Of a stretch of DNA of 64,000 bases, positions 1 to 8,845 are shown in pieces. The notes beneath the pieces are model-generated. The model was not told where the DNA came from, did not search any database, and worked only from the letters and a program-made list of their open reading frames with translations. Positions within the stretch are counted from its first letter, which is position 1; each line of letters begins with the position of its first letter. Location of the stretch: NCBI GenBank assembly GCA_019083985.1, contig JAHRCV010000002.1:372001-436000 (forward strand), written 5' to 3'. Made by a program: the position numbers and the translations under genes. Origin of the DNA: Rhizobiales bacterium TNE-4. GTDB lineage: Bacteria > Pseudomonadota > Alphaproteobacteria > Rhizobiales > Beijerinckiaceae.

Positions 1-1
1 C

Positions 2-619
2 ATGCTCACCCAAGGCACGCAGGATGATGGCCGCCCGGTGATGATGATGGCCAATGGCACCGCTTATGCGACAGGGCCACGTGACGAATTCACACCGATC
101 GACGTGTTCATCGGCCCCTCATCCGGATCAAAGCGCGCCCCCATCGCCGCCAATCGGAAAACGACGCCCACAACACAAACGGCCACGGCTGACGCGCCCG
201 TGAAGGCCGAGCCCAAATCCAGCGCGGCAAAAGCTGACGCGAAGAAACCGGCTGCCAAAAAACCTGAAAAAGCGGCAACAAAAAAACCTGCGCCCGCAAA
301 ACCGGCCAAGCAGGAACCCGCACCGACATCCGAGCCTGCACCCGCCCCTTCAGCGACGGCGTCGCCCGCCCCTGCAGCACCAGTTAAAGTCGCGCCATCT
401 GTTGAGAATGCGGGTGGCATCGGCATCTCTCAATCGGGTCCCGCCTCGTTCCGCGGCGCCGTACAACCCGCTCCGAGCGCAGCGCCTGCTGGCGGCGGAT
501 CGGGACCCCTCATCCTGCCCGGCGCGGCCGCACCCCTGCCTTCGACCCTGACGAAGCCAGCCCCAGCCGCCAAACCCGATACAGCCAAGCCAGCCCTCAA
601 ACCCGCAGCGGACCAATGA
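2..619 (+). CDS. Ala/Pro/Lys-rich protein, C-terminal part (5' end outside window)
   Basis: The reading frame is open to the left edge, so this is probably the C-terminal 205 residues of a longer protein; the ATG at base 2 need not be the start. The first 40 residues look like the end of a folded domain (motif PIDVFIGP). Residues about 55-130 are a low-complexity stretch of Ala, Lys and Pro (AKKPAAKKPEKAATKKPAPA), and the rest is Ala/Pro/Gly-rich. Such tails are common in envelope-spanning or exported alphaproteobacterial proteins, but I do not recognise the family. Its stop overlaps the start of the next gene (ATGA at 616-619), so the two are probably translationally coupled. Confidence 0.6.
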   Translation: MLTQGTQDDGRPVMMMANGTAYATGPRDEFTPIDVFIGPSSGSKRAPIAANRKTTPTTQTATADAPVKAEPKSSAAKADAKKPAAKKPEKAATKKPAPAKPAKQEPAPTSEPAPAPSATASPAPAAPVKVAPSVENAGGIGISQSGPASFRGAVQPAPSAAPAGGGSGPLILPGAAAPLPSTLTKPAPAAKPDTAKPALKPAADQ

Positions 620-1518
620 GACATTCGCTTTCCGTTGCTGGCGTCGCCATGGCGCTCGGCGGCGCCTTTTTTTATGGCTTCAACATTTCTTTTGCAGCGC
701 TCGCGGCGCAAGACGGCGTGAGCGGCCCGGTTCTCGTCGCCTATCGCATTGTGACCATGATGGTCTTGGCGATTGCAGCGCACGCCCTGCTGCGCACGGC
801 ATTCCACATTCCTAAAGGCGATCGCGCTGGTGTCATTCTGATTGGCCTGACCTCGATTGGCGTTGGCGTTGGCTATCTTTCGGCGGTCGCGTTCATCCCG
901 GTCACGGTTGCAGCTGTCATTTTCTACACGTTTCCGATTCTGATCGTGATCGCGACGCCTTTCATCGATAAAAGGCCGCTCACACCGACCATGCTATTTG
1001 TGACGATCCTCGCCTTCACCGGTGTTGTGATGGTTGTAGGCCCGGCGATTGATGCGCTGGATTGGCGCGGCATCGTGCTGGCCTTCGTGGCCAGCATTTC
1101 GGCCGCAATCCAATTTTTTGCAGGCACGCGCTGTCGCAATACGTCCTTACAAAGCAAGATTCTTGGCGTGCAAATCGTTGCCCTCCCCTTCACGCTGATG
1201 ATTGCGATGGTAGCCGGCGGCATGAAGCCGCCCTCCGTGCTTTTGAATTCTCCCCTCGCCGTTGGGCTGACGATTGGCGGTTTCATGCTGGGCTTTCTGT
1301 TCCAGATGCTGGCGCTCAACCGCATCCCAGCGTCGGCTGCCGGATTGGCCTTTTGCGCCGAACCCGTTGTGGCGGCGATCACATCCGTTCTGGTGTTGAA
1401 CGAACGGCTCGGCCCGCTGCAATATGCCGGGGGTGCTTTGGTGATTGCGGCCATCATGCTCAACGTCGTGTTCGAAAACCGCCGCGCCACCGCCATCACC
1501 AAGATCGTGCCGGAATAG
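616..1518 (+). CDS. EamA/DMT-family inner-membrane transporter
   Basis: A 300-residue, almost wholly hydrophobic protein with about ten predicted membrane helices arranged as two repeats (roughly residues 10-140 and 150-290). This is the architecture of drug/metabolite transporter (EamA) exporters. The second repeat carries the usual small-residue pattern near its end (SAAGLAFCAEPVVAAITSVL, then LNERLGPLQYAGGALVIAA). The substrate cannot be read from sequence; relatives export amino acids or other metabolites. It overlaps the preceding gene by four bases, and the CobW-type GTPase gene starts five bases after its stop, so the three are likely one transcript. Confidence 0.88.
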   Translation: MRHSLSVAGVAMALGGAFFYGFNISFAALAAQDGVSGPVLVAYRIVTMMVLAIAAHALLRTAFHIPKGDRAGVILIGLTSIGVGVGYLSAVAFIPVTVAAVIFYTFPILIVIATPFIDKRPLTPTMLFVTILAFTGVVMVVGPAIDALDWRGIVLAFVASISAAIQFFAGTRCRNTSLQSKILGVQIVALPFTLMIAMVAGGMKPPSVLLNSPLAVGLTIGGFMLGFLFQMLALNRIPASAAGLAFCAEPVVAAITSVLVLNERLGPLQYAGGALVIAAIMLNVVFENRRATAITKIVPE

Positions 1519-1522
1519 CCCC

Positions 1523-2614
1523 ATGCGCGAGGAACGCCGCACGCCTGTTGGAATCGTCACCGGCTTTCTGGGGGCAGGCAAAACCACGCTCCTCAACCGG
1601 CTGCTACACGATCCCGCGCTGAGCGGCACCATCGTGATCGTCAATGAATTCGGCGAAGTCGGCCTTGACCATCTCTTTCTGGAATCGCGCGCCGATGGCG
1701 AGATGGTCCTGCTCTCCTCGGGGTGCCTGTGCTGCACCGTCCGTGGCGATCTCGTCGCCACGCTTGAAGATCTGTTTCGCGCCCGCGATGAGGGATCGGG
1801 CAATCTGTTCCAGCGCGTCCTGATTGAAACGACCGGCCTCGCCGATCCTGTGCCGGTGATGCAGGCCGTGTTGGCGCATCCTTGGCTATCGCGTATCTGC
1901 GCGCTGGCGGGCATCGTCACCCTTGCAGATGCCACGCAGATCGAAACGCTGATCGAGACGCAAGAGGAAGCGCTGAAACAGATCGCGGTGGCCGACCGGA
2001 TCGTGCTGACCAAGACCGATCTCTGGCCCGCCGATGAACGCGCAGAACGGCGCGCAGAGGTTGAACGCTTTCTCAATAGCGTGAACCCGGTTGCACCAAT
2101 CCTTGATGCAGCACGCTGTGATGCCTCCCTCATCGTCGACGCAGGCCTTTTCGGCGAACAGGGCAAAAGTGCCGAAGTGCGGCAATGGCTTGATGAAGAA
2201 GCGCTGGGACTGACCGCACACGACCACAGCCATGATCCGAACCGTCATGGCGATGTTACAACTTTTGCGATTATCCGTGACACACCTGTCGACCCCGGTG
2301 CGCTTGATCTGTTTCTCGGCCTTTTGCGCCAGACGCAGGGTGAAAAGCTCCTGCGCATGAAAGGCCTCGTGCGGCTAACAACGGAACCGGACCGCCCGCT
2401 TCTGCTGCAAGCAGTGCAGCACGTCCTCCATCCGCCGGAATTGCTACGCGCTTGGCCCGATCAAGATCGCCGTACGCGCCTCGTCTTTATTGGCCGCAAG
2501 CTCGACGAGAACGCCGTTCGCGCGCTGTTTGATGCACTCACAGGCACACCGCGGATCGACACACCTGACCGGGCCGCACTCGAAGACAACCCGCTCTCCT
2601 TACGCCGCGGCTGA
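1523..2614 (+). CDS. CobW/COG0523-family GTP-dependent metal chaperone
   Basis: A 363-residue G3E-family GTPase. It has a Walker A motif at residues 14-21 (GFLGAGKT), the family metal-binding motif CLCC at about 68-71 (SSGCLCCTVRGDL), a guanine-specificity motif LTKTDL, a His-rich linker (HDHSHDPNRH) near 235 and a CobW C-terminal domain ending in a short tail. COG0523 proteins deliver Zn, Co or other metals to target enzymes using GTP. I chose the ATG at 1523, five bases after the EamA stop; the frame is open further upstream but that stretch overlaps the EamA gene. No Zur box or B12 riboswitch is visible, so the metal is unassigned. Confidence 0.9.
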   Translation: MREERRTPVGIVTGFLGAGKTTLLNRLLHDPALSGTIVIVNEFGEVGLDHLFLESRADGEMVLLSSGCLCCTVRGDLVATLEDLFRARDEGSGNLFQRVLIETTGLADPVPVMQAVLAHPWLSRICALAGIVTLADATQIETLIETQEEALKQIAVADRIVLTKTDLWPADERAERRAEVERFLNSVNPVAPILDAARCDASLIVDAGLFGEQGKSAEVRQWLDEEALGLTAHDHSHDPNRHGDVTTFAIIRDTPVDPGALDLFLGLLRQTQGEKLLRMKGLVRLTTEPDRPLLLQAVQHVLHPPELLRAWPDQDRRTRLVFIGRKLDENAVRALFDALTGTPRIDTPDRAALEDNPLSLRRG

Positions 2615-2693
2615 TTGCCCCGGCAGCAGGGCTTGCTCCTGCCCCGCGAGCTTCTATCATCGTTAAAAAACGAGAACAGACCGGGGGAGAGCC

Positions 2694-4499
2694 ATGGGCT
2701 TTTTGGATCGCCTGACAAGCGAGGTCGCCTATCTGCGCGGCGCGCTCAGAACGCTGAACCGCACCAAACCCGTCGCACTCAACCCGAACCATGTCCTCTG
2801 CGATCTGATGGAAGAGGCGGCGGAACAATTTGCCGATCGCCCCGCTTTGGTGGGCGATGAAGATATCTGGACGTTCCGCGACATGATCGGTCGCGTCAAT
2901 CGTGTTGCACGCTGGGCGCGCGCATCAGGGATCGGCAAAGGCGATACCGTTGCGCTGCTTCTCAATAATTGTCGCGACTACCCGCTGATCTGGCTTGGTA
3001 TCGCCCGTGCGGGTGGCGCGACAGCCCTCATCAACACAAACCTGACCGGACAAGGCCTTGCCCATTCCGTTTCGATCGTGAATGCGAAAAAGATCATCGT
3101 CGGCATGCCATTGCTCGGCGCATGGCAGGCGGCCGAAACACTCCTGACCGATAAGCCCGAGATCTTGACCTTCGGCGGCAGCCTCGACGGCTATAAGCGT
3201 TTTGAGCATGAACGCGATGCCCATTCCGCAGAGCCGCTCGCGCCGAGCGAAAAAGTGCCGCTCACCATCGAGGATCGCTGCGTCTATATTTACACGTCCG
3301 GTACGACGGGCCTGCCCAAAGCCGCCAACATCAACCATTACCGCATCAAGGCGATGGCACTCGGCTTCTCAGCCGTGATGGACGTACAACCAGACGACCG
3401 CATGTATGACACGCTGCCGCTCTACCATTCCAATGGCGGTGTGCTCGCAACCTATGGCGTCTTGTGCCAAGGCGGCTCGGTCGTCATCCGCGAACGGTTT
3501 TCAGCCCGCGAATTCTGGAACGAGATCATCCGCTTCAACTGCACGCTGTTTTTCTACATTGGCGAACTCTGTCGCTATCTCGTCAATCAGCCGCCAGCGC
3601 CGCAAGATCGGCAGCACAAGATCCGTCTCATTTGCGGCAATGGCTTGCGCCCTGACATTTGGAACGAATTCGTCGACCGTTTCGGCATCAAGAATATTCG
3701 TGAATTCTATGCTGCGACCGAAGGCAATATCGCGCTGTTCAATTTCGATTCGAAGCCCGGTTCAGTCGGCCGCATTCCGAAATGGGCTGAGCGGCGCTTC
3801 GTCGTCAAAGTCGTGCGTTACGATGTCGAGCGTGAAGAGCCGGTGCGGGGTGCCGATGGGTTTTGTCAGGCCTGTGGGCCTGACGAAATTGGCGAGATCA
3901 TGGGCCAAATTCTCAACGATCCGATGAAGCCTGCCAACCGTTTCGAAGGCTATGCCGACAAGGCCGCGACGGAAAAGAAGATCCTCCGCAATGCCTTTGC
4001 CGAAGGCGATGCATGGTTCCGTTCAGGCGATCTCTTGAAGCGTGATACGCAAGGTTATTTCTATTTCATCGATCGTATTGGTGACACCTTCCGCTGGAAG
4101 GGCGAAAATGTCGCGACAAGCGAAGTCGCCGAAGCCATGGGTGTATTCCCCGGCATTGCGGAGGCGAATGTCTACGGCGTGCATGTGCCGGGCTATGATG
4201 GCCGCGCTGGGATGGCGGCGATTGCTGCCAGCGCGACGGAAAATCTCGATTTTGCGGCGCTCCATGCCGAAATGAAAAAGCGCCTGCCTGTCTATGCGCG
4301 GCCGGTTTTTCTGCGGATCCGGACCGAGCTCGAGCATACCGGCACGTTCAAGATCAAAAAGGTCGATCTGGTGAAAGAAGGATTTGATCCCACGGTCATC
4401 ACCGATCCGCTCTGGTTCGATCATTCCGGCGAAGGCCGCTATGTGCGCCTTGATGCCGATCTCTACGCACAGATTTTGTCGAAGGCGATCAGGCTTTAG
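2694..4499 (+). CDS. FATP-type long-chain acyl-CoA synthetase
   Basis: A 601-residue AMP-forming ligase of the fatty acid transport protein/very-long-chain acyl-CoA synthetase type. It activates a fatty acid to acyl-adenylate and then to acyl-CoA. The adenylate-forming P-loop YTSGTTGLPKAA is at about residues 198-209, a YAATEGN motif near 340, the RSGDLLKRD motif near 443, and the FATP signature DRIGDTFRWKGENV just after it. The start ATG follows GGGGGAGAGCC. A second acyl-CoA synthetase gene converges from the other strand, so this end of the window is devoted to carboxylate activation. The chain-length range is inferred from family, not seen. Confidence 0.9.
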   Translation: MGFLDRLTSEVAYLRGALRTLNRTKPVALNPNHVLCDLMEEAAEQFADRPALVGDEDIWTFRDMIGRVNRVARWARASGIGKGDTVALLLNNCRDYPLIWLGIARAGGATALINTNLTGQGLAHSVSIVNAKKIIVGMPLLGAWQAAETLLTDKPEILTFGGSLDGYKRFEHERDAHSAEPLAPSEKVPLTIEDRCVYIYTSGTTGLPKAANINHYRIKAMALGFSAVMDVQPDDRMYDTLPLYHSNGGVLATYGVLCQGGSVVIRERFSAREFWNEIIRFNCTLFFYIGELCRYLVNQPPAPQDRQHKIRLICGNGLRPDIWNEFVDRFGIKNIREFYAATEGNIALFNFDSKPGSVGRIPKWAERRFVVKVVRYDVEREEPVRGADGFCQACGPDEIGEIMGQILNDPMKPANRFEGYADKAATEKKILRNAFAEGDAWFRSGDLLKRDTQGYFYFIDRIGDTFRWKGENVATSEVAEAMGVFPGIAEANVYGVHVPGYDGRAGMAAIAASATENLDFAALHAEMKKRLPVYARPVFLRIRTELEHTGTFKIKKVDLVKEGFDPTVITDPLWFDHSGEGRYVRLDADLYAQILSKAIRL

Positions 4500-4574
4500 A
4501 GGTTCGCTCAGGAGCGCGCGTGCGGAAAGACGGATAGCTATGTCGGCTATGCTGCCAATCAGGCATGAACGCCG

Positions 4575-6191
4575 CTAACCGCGCGCCCGCAATTCACGCC
4601 GTATGATCTTACCCGTGGTCGTCAACGGCAGAGACTCGACGAAGGCAATCTCACGCGGATATTCATGCGCCGACAGGCGCTCGCGCACGAACGCGGAAAT
4701 ATCGGCGGCGAGCGCATCGCTGGCGGCATAGCCAGGCTTCAAAACCAGAAACGCCTTCACGATTTCCGTACGCAGCGGATCAGGCTTGCCAACAACGGCT
4801 GACAGCGCCACCGCCTCATGCTTCATCAGACAATCTTCGATTTCGGTAGGGCCGATGCGATAACCCGATGACGTGATCACATCATCGTCGCGGCCCACGA
4901 AACGGATATAACCCTCCTCATCCGCCACGGCCTGATCGCCGGTCATCATCCAATCGCCGATAAATTTGGCGCGCGTCCCTTCTTCATTATTCCAATAGCC
5001 AAGGAACATCACGGGATCAGGTCGCATCACTGCGATTTGCCCGTCTTCACCCGGCGCGCATTCCGTTCCATCAGGGCGAATGACGGCGACACGATGACCC
5101 GGCACCGGCTTGCCGATGAAGCCCGGCTTGATAACGCCAATTGACGCGCTTGAAGCGATGACGAGATTGCACTCCGTCTGGCCATAAGCCTCGTTGATGG
5201 TGAGGCCGAGGCTTTCACGGCCCCAATGCAGAGTTTCCGCACCCAGCGCTTCGCCGGCTGATGCAATCGTGCGCAGATCGAGATTGAAACGGCCGCGTGG
5301 ATGATTAACAGCGCGCAACATGCGCAGTGCCGTGGGCGGCACGAAAATATTGCGGATGGCGAGATCCTGCATCAGCCGGAAGGCTTCGTCGGGATCGAAT
5401 TTTTCGAATTTGCGTGCCACCACTGGCACGCCAAAATGGAGCGACGGCAAAAGCCCGTTGAGCAATCCACCCGCCCACGCCCAATCGGCCGGCGTCCACA
5501 TCAGATCGCCCGGCTGCGGCATGAACTCATGCGGCAATTGAATGCCCGGCAAATGGCCCAGCAAAACACGATGACCATGCAACGCGCCCTTCGGCTGTCC
5601 TGTCGTGCCGGATGTGTAGATCATCAGCGCCGGATCGTTGGGCGTCGTATTGGCAGGCGTAAAATCGTCGCTTTCACGTGCGAGCGCTTCGGTGAAGCCC
5701 AGTGTTGCACCATCCGGCCCATCAATCGAAATCAGCACACGCAGGTCGGGAAGGAGCGCGCGCAAAGGCGCAATCTTGGCAAGCCCTGCGGCCTCGGTGA
5801 GGAGCACGCTGGCGCCCGCATTCTGCAAGCGGAACGAGAGCGCATCGGCACCGAACAAAACGGCAAGCGGCAGAGCCACTGCACCGGCCTTGTAAATACC
5901 GATATGGGCGGCTGCGACCTCGACCGATTGGGGCAGCAAGATCGCCACGCGATCGCCGCGCTGGATTCCATGGCGCACGAGAAGATTAGCAAAACGGTTT
6001 GAGAGCGCACGCAGATGCCGGAAGTCGATCGGCGTGACCGTGCCATCAGCCTTCACATCGAAAATCGCGATGCGAGACGGATCGATCGCCGCCCAACGGT
6101 CGCAGACATCAACGCCGATATTGTAACGCTCCGGCAGGGTCCAACGGAACCCGGCATAGATCCGGTCGTATTCAGTATCAGGAACGAGCAT
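4575..6191 (-). CDS. AMP-forming acyl-CoA synthetase, acetyl/medium-chain type
   Basis: A 538-residue AMP-binding enzyme. The motifs in order are the P-loop MIYTSGTTGQPKG near residue 190, GQTECNL near 340, a conserved VGRDDDVITSSGYRIGP hinge near 435, and the catalytic lysine in TTTGKIIRREL close to the C-terminus. The helical segment MWTPADWAWAGG resembles the medium-chain acyl-CoA and benzoate-CoA ligase group, so a short, medium or aromatic acid is the likely substrate. The frame continues 16 codons further upstream, but the ATG at 6191 (MLVPDTEYD) has AAAGG eight bases ahead and is preferred. It converges with the FATP-type gene. Confidence 0.88.
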   Translation of the reverse strand: MLVPDTEYDRIYAGFRWTLPERYNIGVDVCDRWAAIDPSRIAIFDVKADGTVTPIDFRHLRALSNRFANLLVRHGIQRGDRVAILLPQSVEVAAAHIGIYKAGAVALPLAVLFGADALSFRLQNAGASVLLTEAAGLAKIAPLRALLPDLRVLISIDGPDGATLGFTEALARESDDFTPANTTPNDPALMIYTSGTTGQPKGALHGHRVLLGHLPGIQLPHEFMPQPGDLMWTPADWAWAGGLLNGLLPSLHFGVPVVARKFEKFDPDEAFRLMQDLAIRNIFVPPTALRMLRAVNHPRGRFNLDLRTIASAGEALGAETLHWGRESLGLTINEAYGQTECNLVIASSASIGVIKPGFIGKPVPGHRVAVIRPDGTECAPGEDGQIAVMRPDPVMFLGYWNNEEGTRAKFIGDWMMTGDQAVADEEGYIRFVGRDDDVITSSGYRIGPTEIEDCLMKHEAVALSAVVGKPDPLRTEIVKAFLVLKPGYAASDALAADISAFVRERLSAHEYPREIAFVESLPLTTTGKIIRRELRARG

Positions 6192-6346
6192 GGGTGCGCC
6201 TTTGCCGAGGCTTATAGAAAGACCGGAGCCGCGCTTCAATCAGCCTTTGGGGTCAAGCATGGCCCCACGGGTTGTACAGTGGCCTGCGTGCGGTCAGACT
6301 GATGGCACGAATCGCCCGTTGCCGATTCGCCAGTGAGGAGGTGCCG

Positions 6347-6931
6347 ATGCCCCGTCTTTTCACCGGCCTCGAGATCCCCGACGATCTCGCCTTCTCCCTC
6401 TCGCTCTGCCGCGGCGGCCTCTCAGGTGCCCGCTGGATCGACCCCGACAATTACCACATCACCCTGCGCTTCATGGGCGATATTGACGGCGGCATGGCCC
6501 GCGACATCGCCCATTTGCTGGAAGGGGTGCGCCGCTCCGGCCTTACTGTCACGGTCGATGGCCTTCGGATCTTTGGCGGCGATCGGCCGCGCGCACTGGT
6601 GGCGGCGATCACGCCCAACCGTGAGCTCCTCGAATTGCAGGCTGAGCATGAGCGCCTCGTCCGGCGCTGCGGCCTTGCGCCCGAGACGCGGAAATTTACC
6701 CCGCACATCACCTTGGCTCGCCTGCGCGACACATCGCCCCGGCAGGCGGCCGAATTTCTGGCGCTGCGCGGCCCGACTATGGCCCCAAGCTTCACCGTGA
6801 ATGAATTCGTGCTGTTCTCGTCCCGTGCCTCGACGGGGGGTGGGCCCTATATCGTTGAGGCGGCCTACCCTTTGGGCCGCCACGAAGGGAGGCACGCATG
6901 GCCACACGATTACAGGGCGAGGATCGCCTAA
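6347..6931 (+). CDS. thpR: RNA 2',3'-cyclic phosphodiesterase (2H family)
   Basis: A 194-residue member of the 2H phosphoesterase superfamily, which opens 2',3'-cyclic phosphate RNA ends to 2'-phosphates. Both catalytic HxT motifs are present: HITLRF at residue 37 and HITLAR at about residue 120, with the expected spacing. The start at 6347 is supported by GAGGAG at 6335-6340; a longer open frame to 6272 lacks support. Its 3' end overlaps phhB by 34 bases, and phhB overlaps dgkA by 8, giving a tightly packed three-gene operon. Its biological RNA substrate is not known for most bacteria. Confidence 0.92.
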   Translation: MPRLFTGLEIPDDLAFSLSLCRGGLSGARWIDPDNYHITLRFMGDIDGGMARDIAHLLEGVRRSGLTVTVDGLRIFGGDRPRALVAAITPNRELLELQAEHERLVRRCGLAPETRKFTPHITLARLRDTSPRQAAEFLALRGPTMAPSFTVNEFVLFSSRASTGGGPYIVEAAYPLGRHEGRHAWPHDYRARIA

Positions 6932-7194
6932 AGGCACTCGCATCGATTCCGGCTTGGCACGCGGTCGAGGGTCGCGATGCCATTGCGCGGCAATTCCGCT
7001 TCAAGGATTTCAACGCGGCGTTCGGCTTCATGGCGCGCGTGGCGCTGATTGCGGAGAAGGCCGATCACCATCCTGAATGGTTCAACGTCTACAACCGTGT
7101 CGATGTGACACTCTCCACGCATGATGCGGGCGGCCTCACCGAAAAGGATATCGCACTCGCCCACGCCATGGATGCGATCGCCGCCAATGGGTAA
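6898..7194 (+). CDS. phhB: 4a-hydroxytetrahydrobiopterin dehydratase (PCD/DCoH)
   Basis: A 98-residue pterin-4a-carbinolamine dehydratase, the full usual length. The signature [14 protein letters not shown] lies at residues 57-70 and the further catalytic histidine at 75 (STHD). The enzyme dehydrates 4a-hydroxy-tetrahydropterin, recycling the cofactor after aromatic amino acid hydroxylation. No phenylalanine hydroxylase (phhA) gene is in the window, so the partner is elsewhere or the protein serves another pterin reaction such as molybdopterin metabolism. The start overlaps the end of thpR in another frame, and its stop lies inside the beginning of dgkA. Confidence 0.92.
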   Translation: MATRLQGEDRLKALASIPAWHAVEGRDAIARQFRFKDFNAAFGFMARVALIAEKADHHPEWFNVYNRVDVTLSTHDAGGLTEKDIALAHAMDAIAANG

Positions 7195-7531
7195 GCGCGC
7201 GGCCATCGTCAACTCCTTGCGCGGCCTGCATCGGGCCCTCGCCACGGAAAAGGCGGTGCGGCGCGAAGTGTTGATTTTTGTGCTGGCCTGTCCGGCCGTC
7301 GTCGTGATCGGGCATGACATTGGCGATCGCGCCGTTCTTTTGGGCGCAATCCTTCTCGTGATCGCCATGGAGGTGATCAACACCGCCATTGAAACCCTTT
7401 GCGATCATCTCGCTCCCGATCCGCATGAGCGGATCGGCTACATCAAAGATCTTGGCAGTGCCGCTGTTTTCGTGAGCCGTTGCGCGGCGCTGGTGCTTTG
7501 GGCCGCCGCGCTCTGGCAGTTCTGGCAATAG
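7187..7531 (+). CDS. dgkA: Diacylglycerol kinase (undecaprenol kinase type)
   Basis: A 114-residue integral membrane kinase with three helices, the normal size of prokaryotic DgkA. The catalytic segment MEVINTAIE is at residues 61-69 (E62, N65, E69), followed by KDLGSAAVF at 87-95, and an early acidic residue in RREVLIF. In Gram-negative bacteria DgkA phosphorylates diacylglycerol released when phospholipid head groups are used for periplasmic glucans. I chose the ATG at 7187, which overlaps the phhB stop by eight bases; the longer frame from 7121 is only phhB read out of phase. It is the last gene of the thpR-phhB-dgkA group. Confidence 0.93.
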   Translation: MGKRAAIVNSLRGLHRALATEKAVRREVLIFVLACPAVVVIGHDIGDRAVLLGAILLVIAMEVINTAIETLCDHLAPDPHERIGYIKDLGSAAVFVSRCAALVLWAAALWQFWQ

Positions 7532-7533
7532 CC

Positions 7534-8319
7534 TTATTTCGGCTGCATGCGCAGCGCGCCGTCGAGACGGATTGTCGTGCCATTCAGCATGTCATTGTCG
7601 ATAATGGTCTTCACGAGCGCTGCATATTCCGCCGGTTTACCGAGGCGCGAGGGGAACGGCACATTCGCTTCAAGTGCTTTGCGGAAATCTTCCGGCACGC
7701 TTTCGAACATCGGCGTATGGAAAAGCCCCGGCATGATCGTCATCACGCGGATGCCATAGCCCGACAGATCACGCGCAACCGGCAGCGTGAGCCCCACGAC
7801 ACCGCCCTTCGAGGCCGCATAAGCCGCCTGCCCGATCTGCCCATCTTCGGCTGCGACAGACGCAGTGCAAACGACCACGCCGCGACCGCCATCTTGCGTC
7901 ACCGGATCAAGCCCGGCCATGCCGACAGCCGATTTCGCGATCATGTTGAAGGTGCCGCCAAGATTAACGGCGAGCACCTTGGCAAACGTGCCAAGATTAT
8001 GCGCGACCAGTTCACCAGTATCGCGCTTCTTCGACACGGTGCGCATGCCCGGCGCAATGCCTGCACAATTAACCAGAATGCGCTCCTGACCATGCTTGGC
8101 GCGCGCCGCAGCAAGGCCGGCATCGATGGAAGCCTCATCCGTCACATCGACCTTGCAGAAAAGTCCACCAATCTCCTTGGCGACCGTCTGGCCGCGCTCC
8201 TCATTCATGTCGAACAAGGCGACCTTGGCGCCTTGCGCCGCCAGCATCCGCGCTGTCGCTTCGCCAAGCCCAGAAGCCCCGCCGGTGACAATGGCTGCAA
8301 TCGTCTGATCGATCTTCAT
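7534..8319 (-). CDS. SDR-family dehydrogenase, HSD10-like 3-hydroxyacyl-CoA dehydrogenase
   Basis: A 261-residue short-chain dehydrogenase. The Rossmann motif TGGASGLGEATA is at residues 12-23, an active-site serine lies in CTASVAAEDG near 150, and YAASK follows near 167. The C-terminal half (PGLFHTPMFESVPEDFR, then SRLGKPAEYAALV) matches the type-2 3-hydroxyacyl-CoA dehydrogenase (HSD17B10/HSD10) group rather than FabG. Such enzymes oxidise short or branched 3-hydroxyacyl-CoA with NAD+. This fits the acyl-CoA synthetases nearby, although they are separate transcripts. Its stop lies two bases from the dgkA stop on the opposite strand. Confidence 0.88.
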   Translation of the reverse strand: MKIDQTIAAIVTGGASGLGEATARMLAAQGAKVALFDMNEERGQTVAKEIGGLFCKVDVTDEASIDAGLAAARAKHGQERILVNCAGIAPGMRTVSKKRDTGELVAHNLGTFAKVLAVNLGGTFNMIAKSAVGMAGLDPVTQDGGRGVVVCTASVAAEDGQIGQAAYAASKGGVVGLTLPVARDLSGYGIRVMTIMPGLFHTPMFESVPEDFRKALEANVPFPSRLGKPAEYAALVKTIIDNDMLNGTTIRLDGALRMQPK

Positions 8320-8458
8320 GACGCACTTCCCCCTGTTTGGCTCTTTTTAGCCGGAGCCGGCGTATAAGTCGCCTCGCCAAAAGGCGAGGACTGCCACGAT
8401 TCCGCCAAAGGAACCGGCTTTGATCCCTCAGCCGCTCAAGGCGGAAGGAGAGAGGACC

Positions 8459-8842
8459 ATGGTCGAATTCGCGGGCGAACCCTTGGGACGCCCTTTCACC
8501 AAGGACGAAATGGATGCGATGCGCCGTGAGGCGCGCGACAGCGAAAGCCTATTCACCCGCACGCGTGACCGGTTGAAGAAGCTCAGTGGCCGCCTCCCCT
8601 TCGCCGAAGATCTCTTGGCCGCGCTTTATTGCGCGCTCGACCCTGCGACTGACCGCAAAGTGAAACTCGTTCTCTTCGGTGCTGCGGCCTATTTTCTGAT
8701 GCCGATGGACGCGTTGCCGGATCTCTTCCCGATCATTGGCTTCACCGATGATGCCGCCGTGATCGCAGCGGCCATCGCCGCTGTGCGCTCTGGCATCACT
8801 GACACCCATCGCGACAAAGCGCGCGAAACGCTCAAGCGCTAA
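8459..8842 (+). CDS. YkvA/DUF1232 family small membrane protein
   Basis: A 127-residue protein with the DUF1232 core: a hydrophobic helix pair around residues 60-110 containing FGAAAYFLMPMDALPDLFP and the Asp-rich GFTDDAAVIAAA. The function of the family is unknown; members are small membrane-associated proteins. The start ATG at 8459 is preceded by GGAAGGAGAGAGG; the longer frame from 8420 is not needed. It is a single gene whose end almost meets the quinone reductase gene on the other strand (three bases apart). Confidence 0.85.
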   Translation: MVEFAGEPLGRPFTKDEMDAMRREARDSESLFTRTRDRLKKLSGRLPFAEDLLAALYCALDPATDRKVKLVLFGAAAYFLMPMDALPDLFPIIGFTDDAAVIAAAIAAVRSGITDTHRDKARETLKR

Positions 8843-8845
8843 GCG

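Noticed and set aside
7480-8367. 295-residue plus-strand open frame opposite the SDR gene
   Set aside because: The minus strand encodes a complete dehydrogenase; the plus frame is a shadow.
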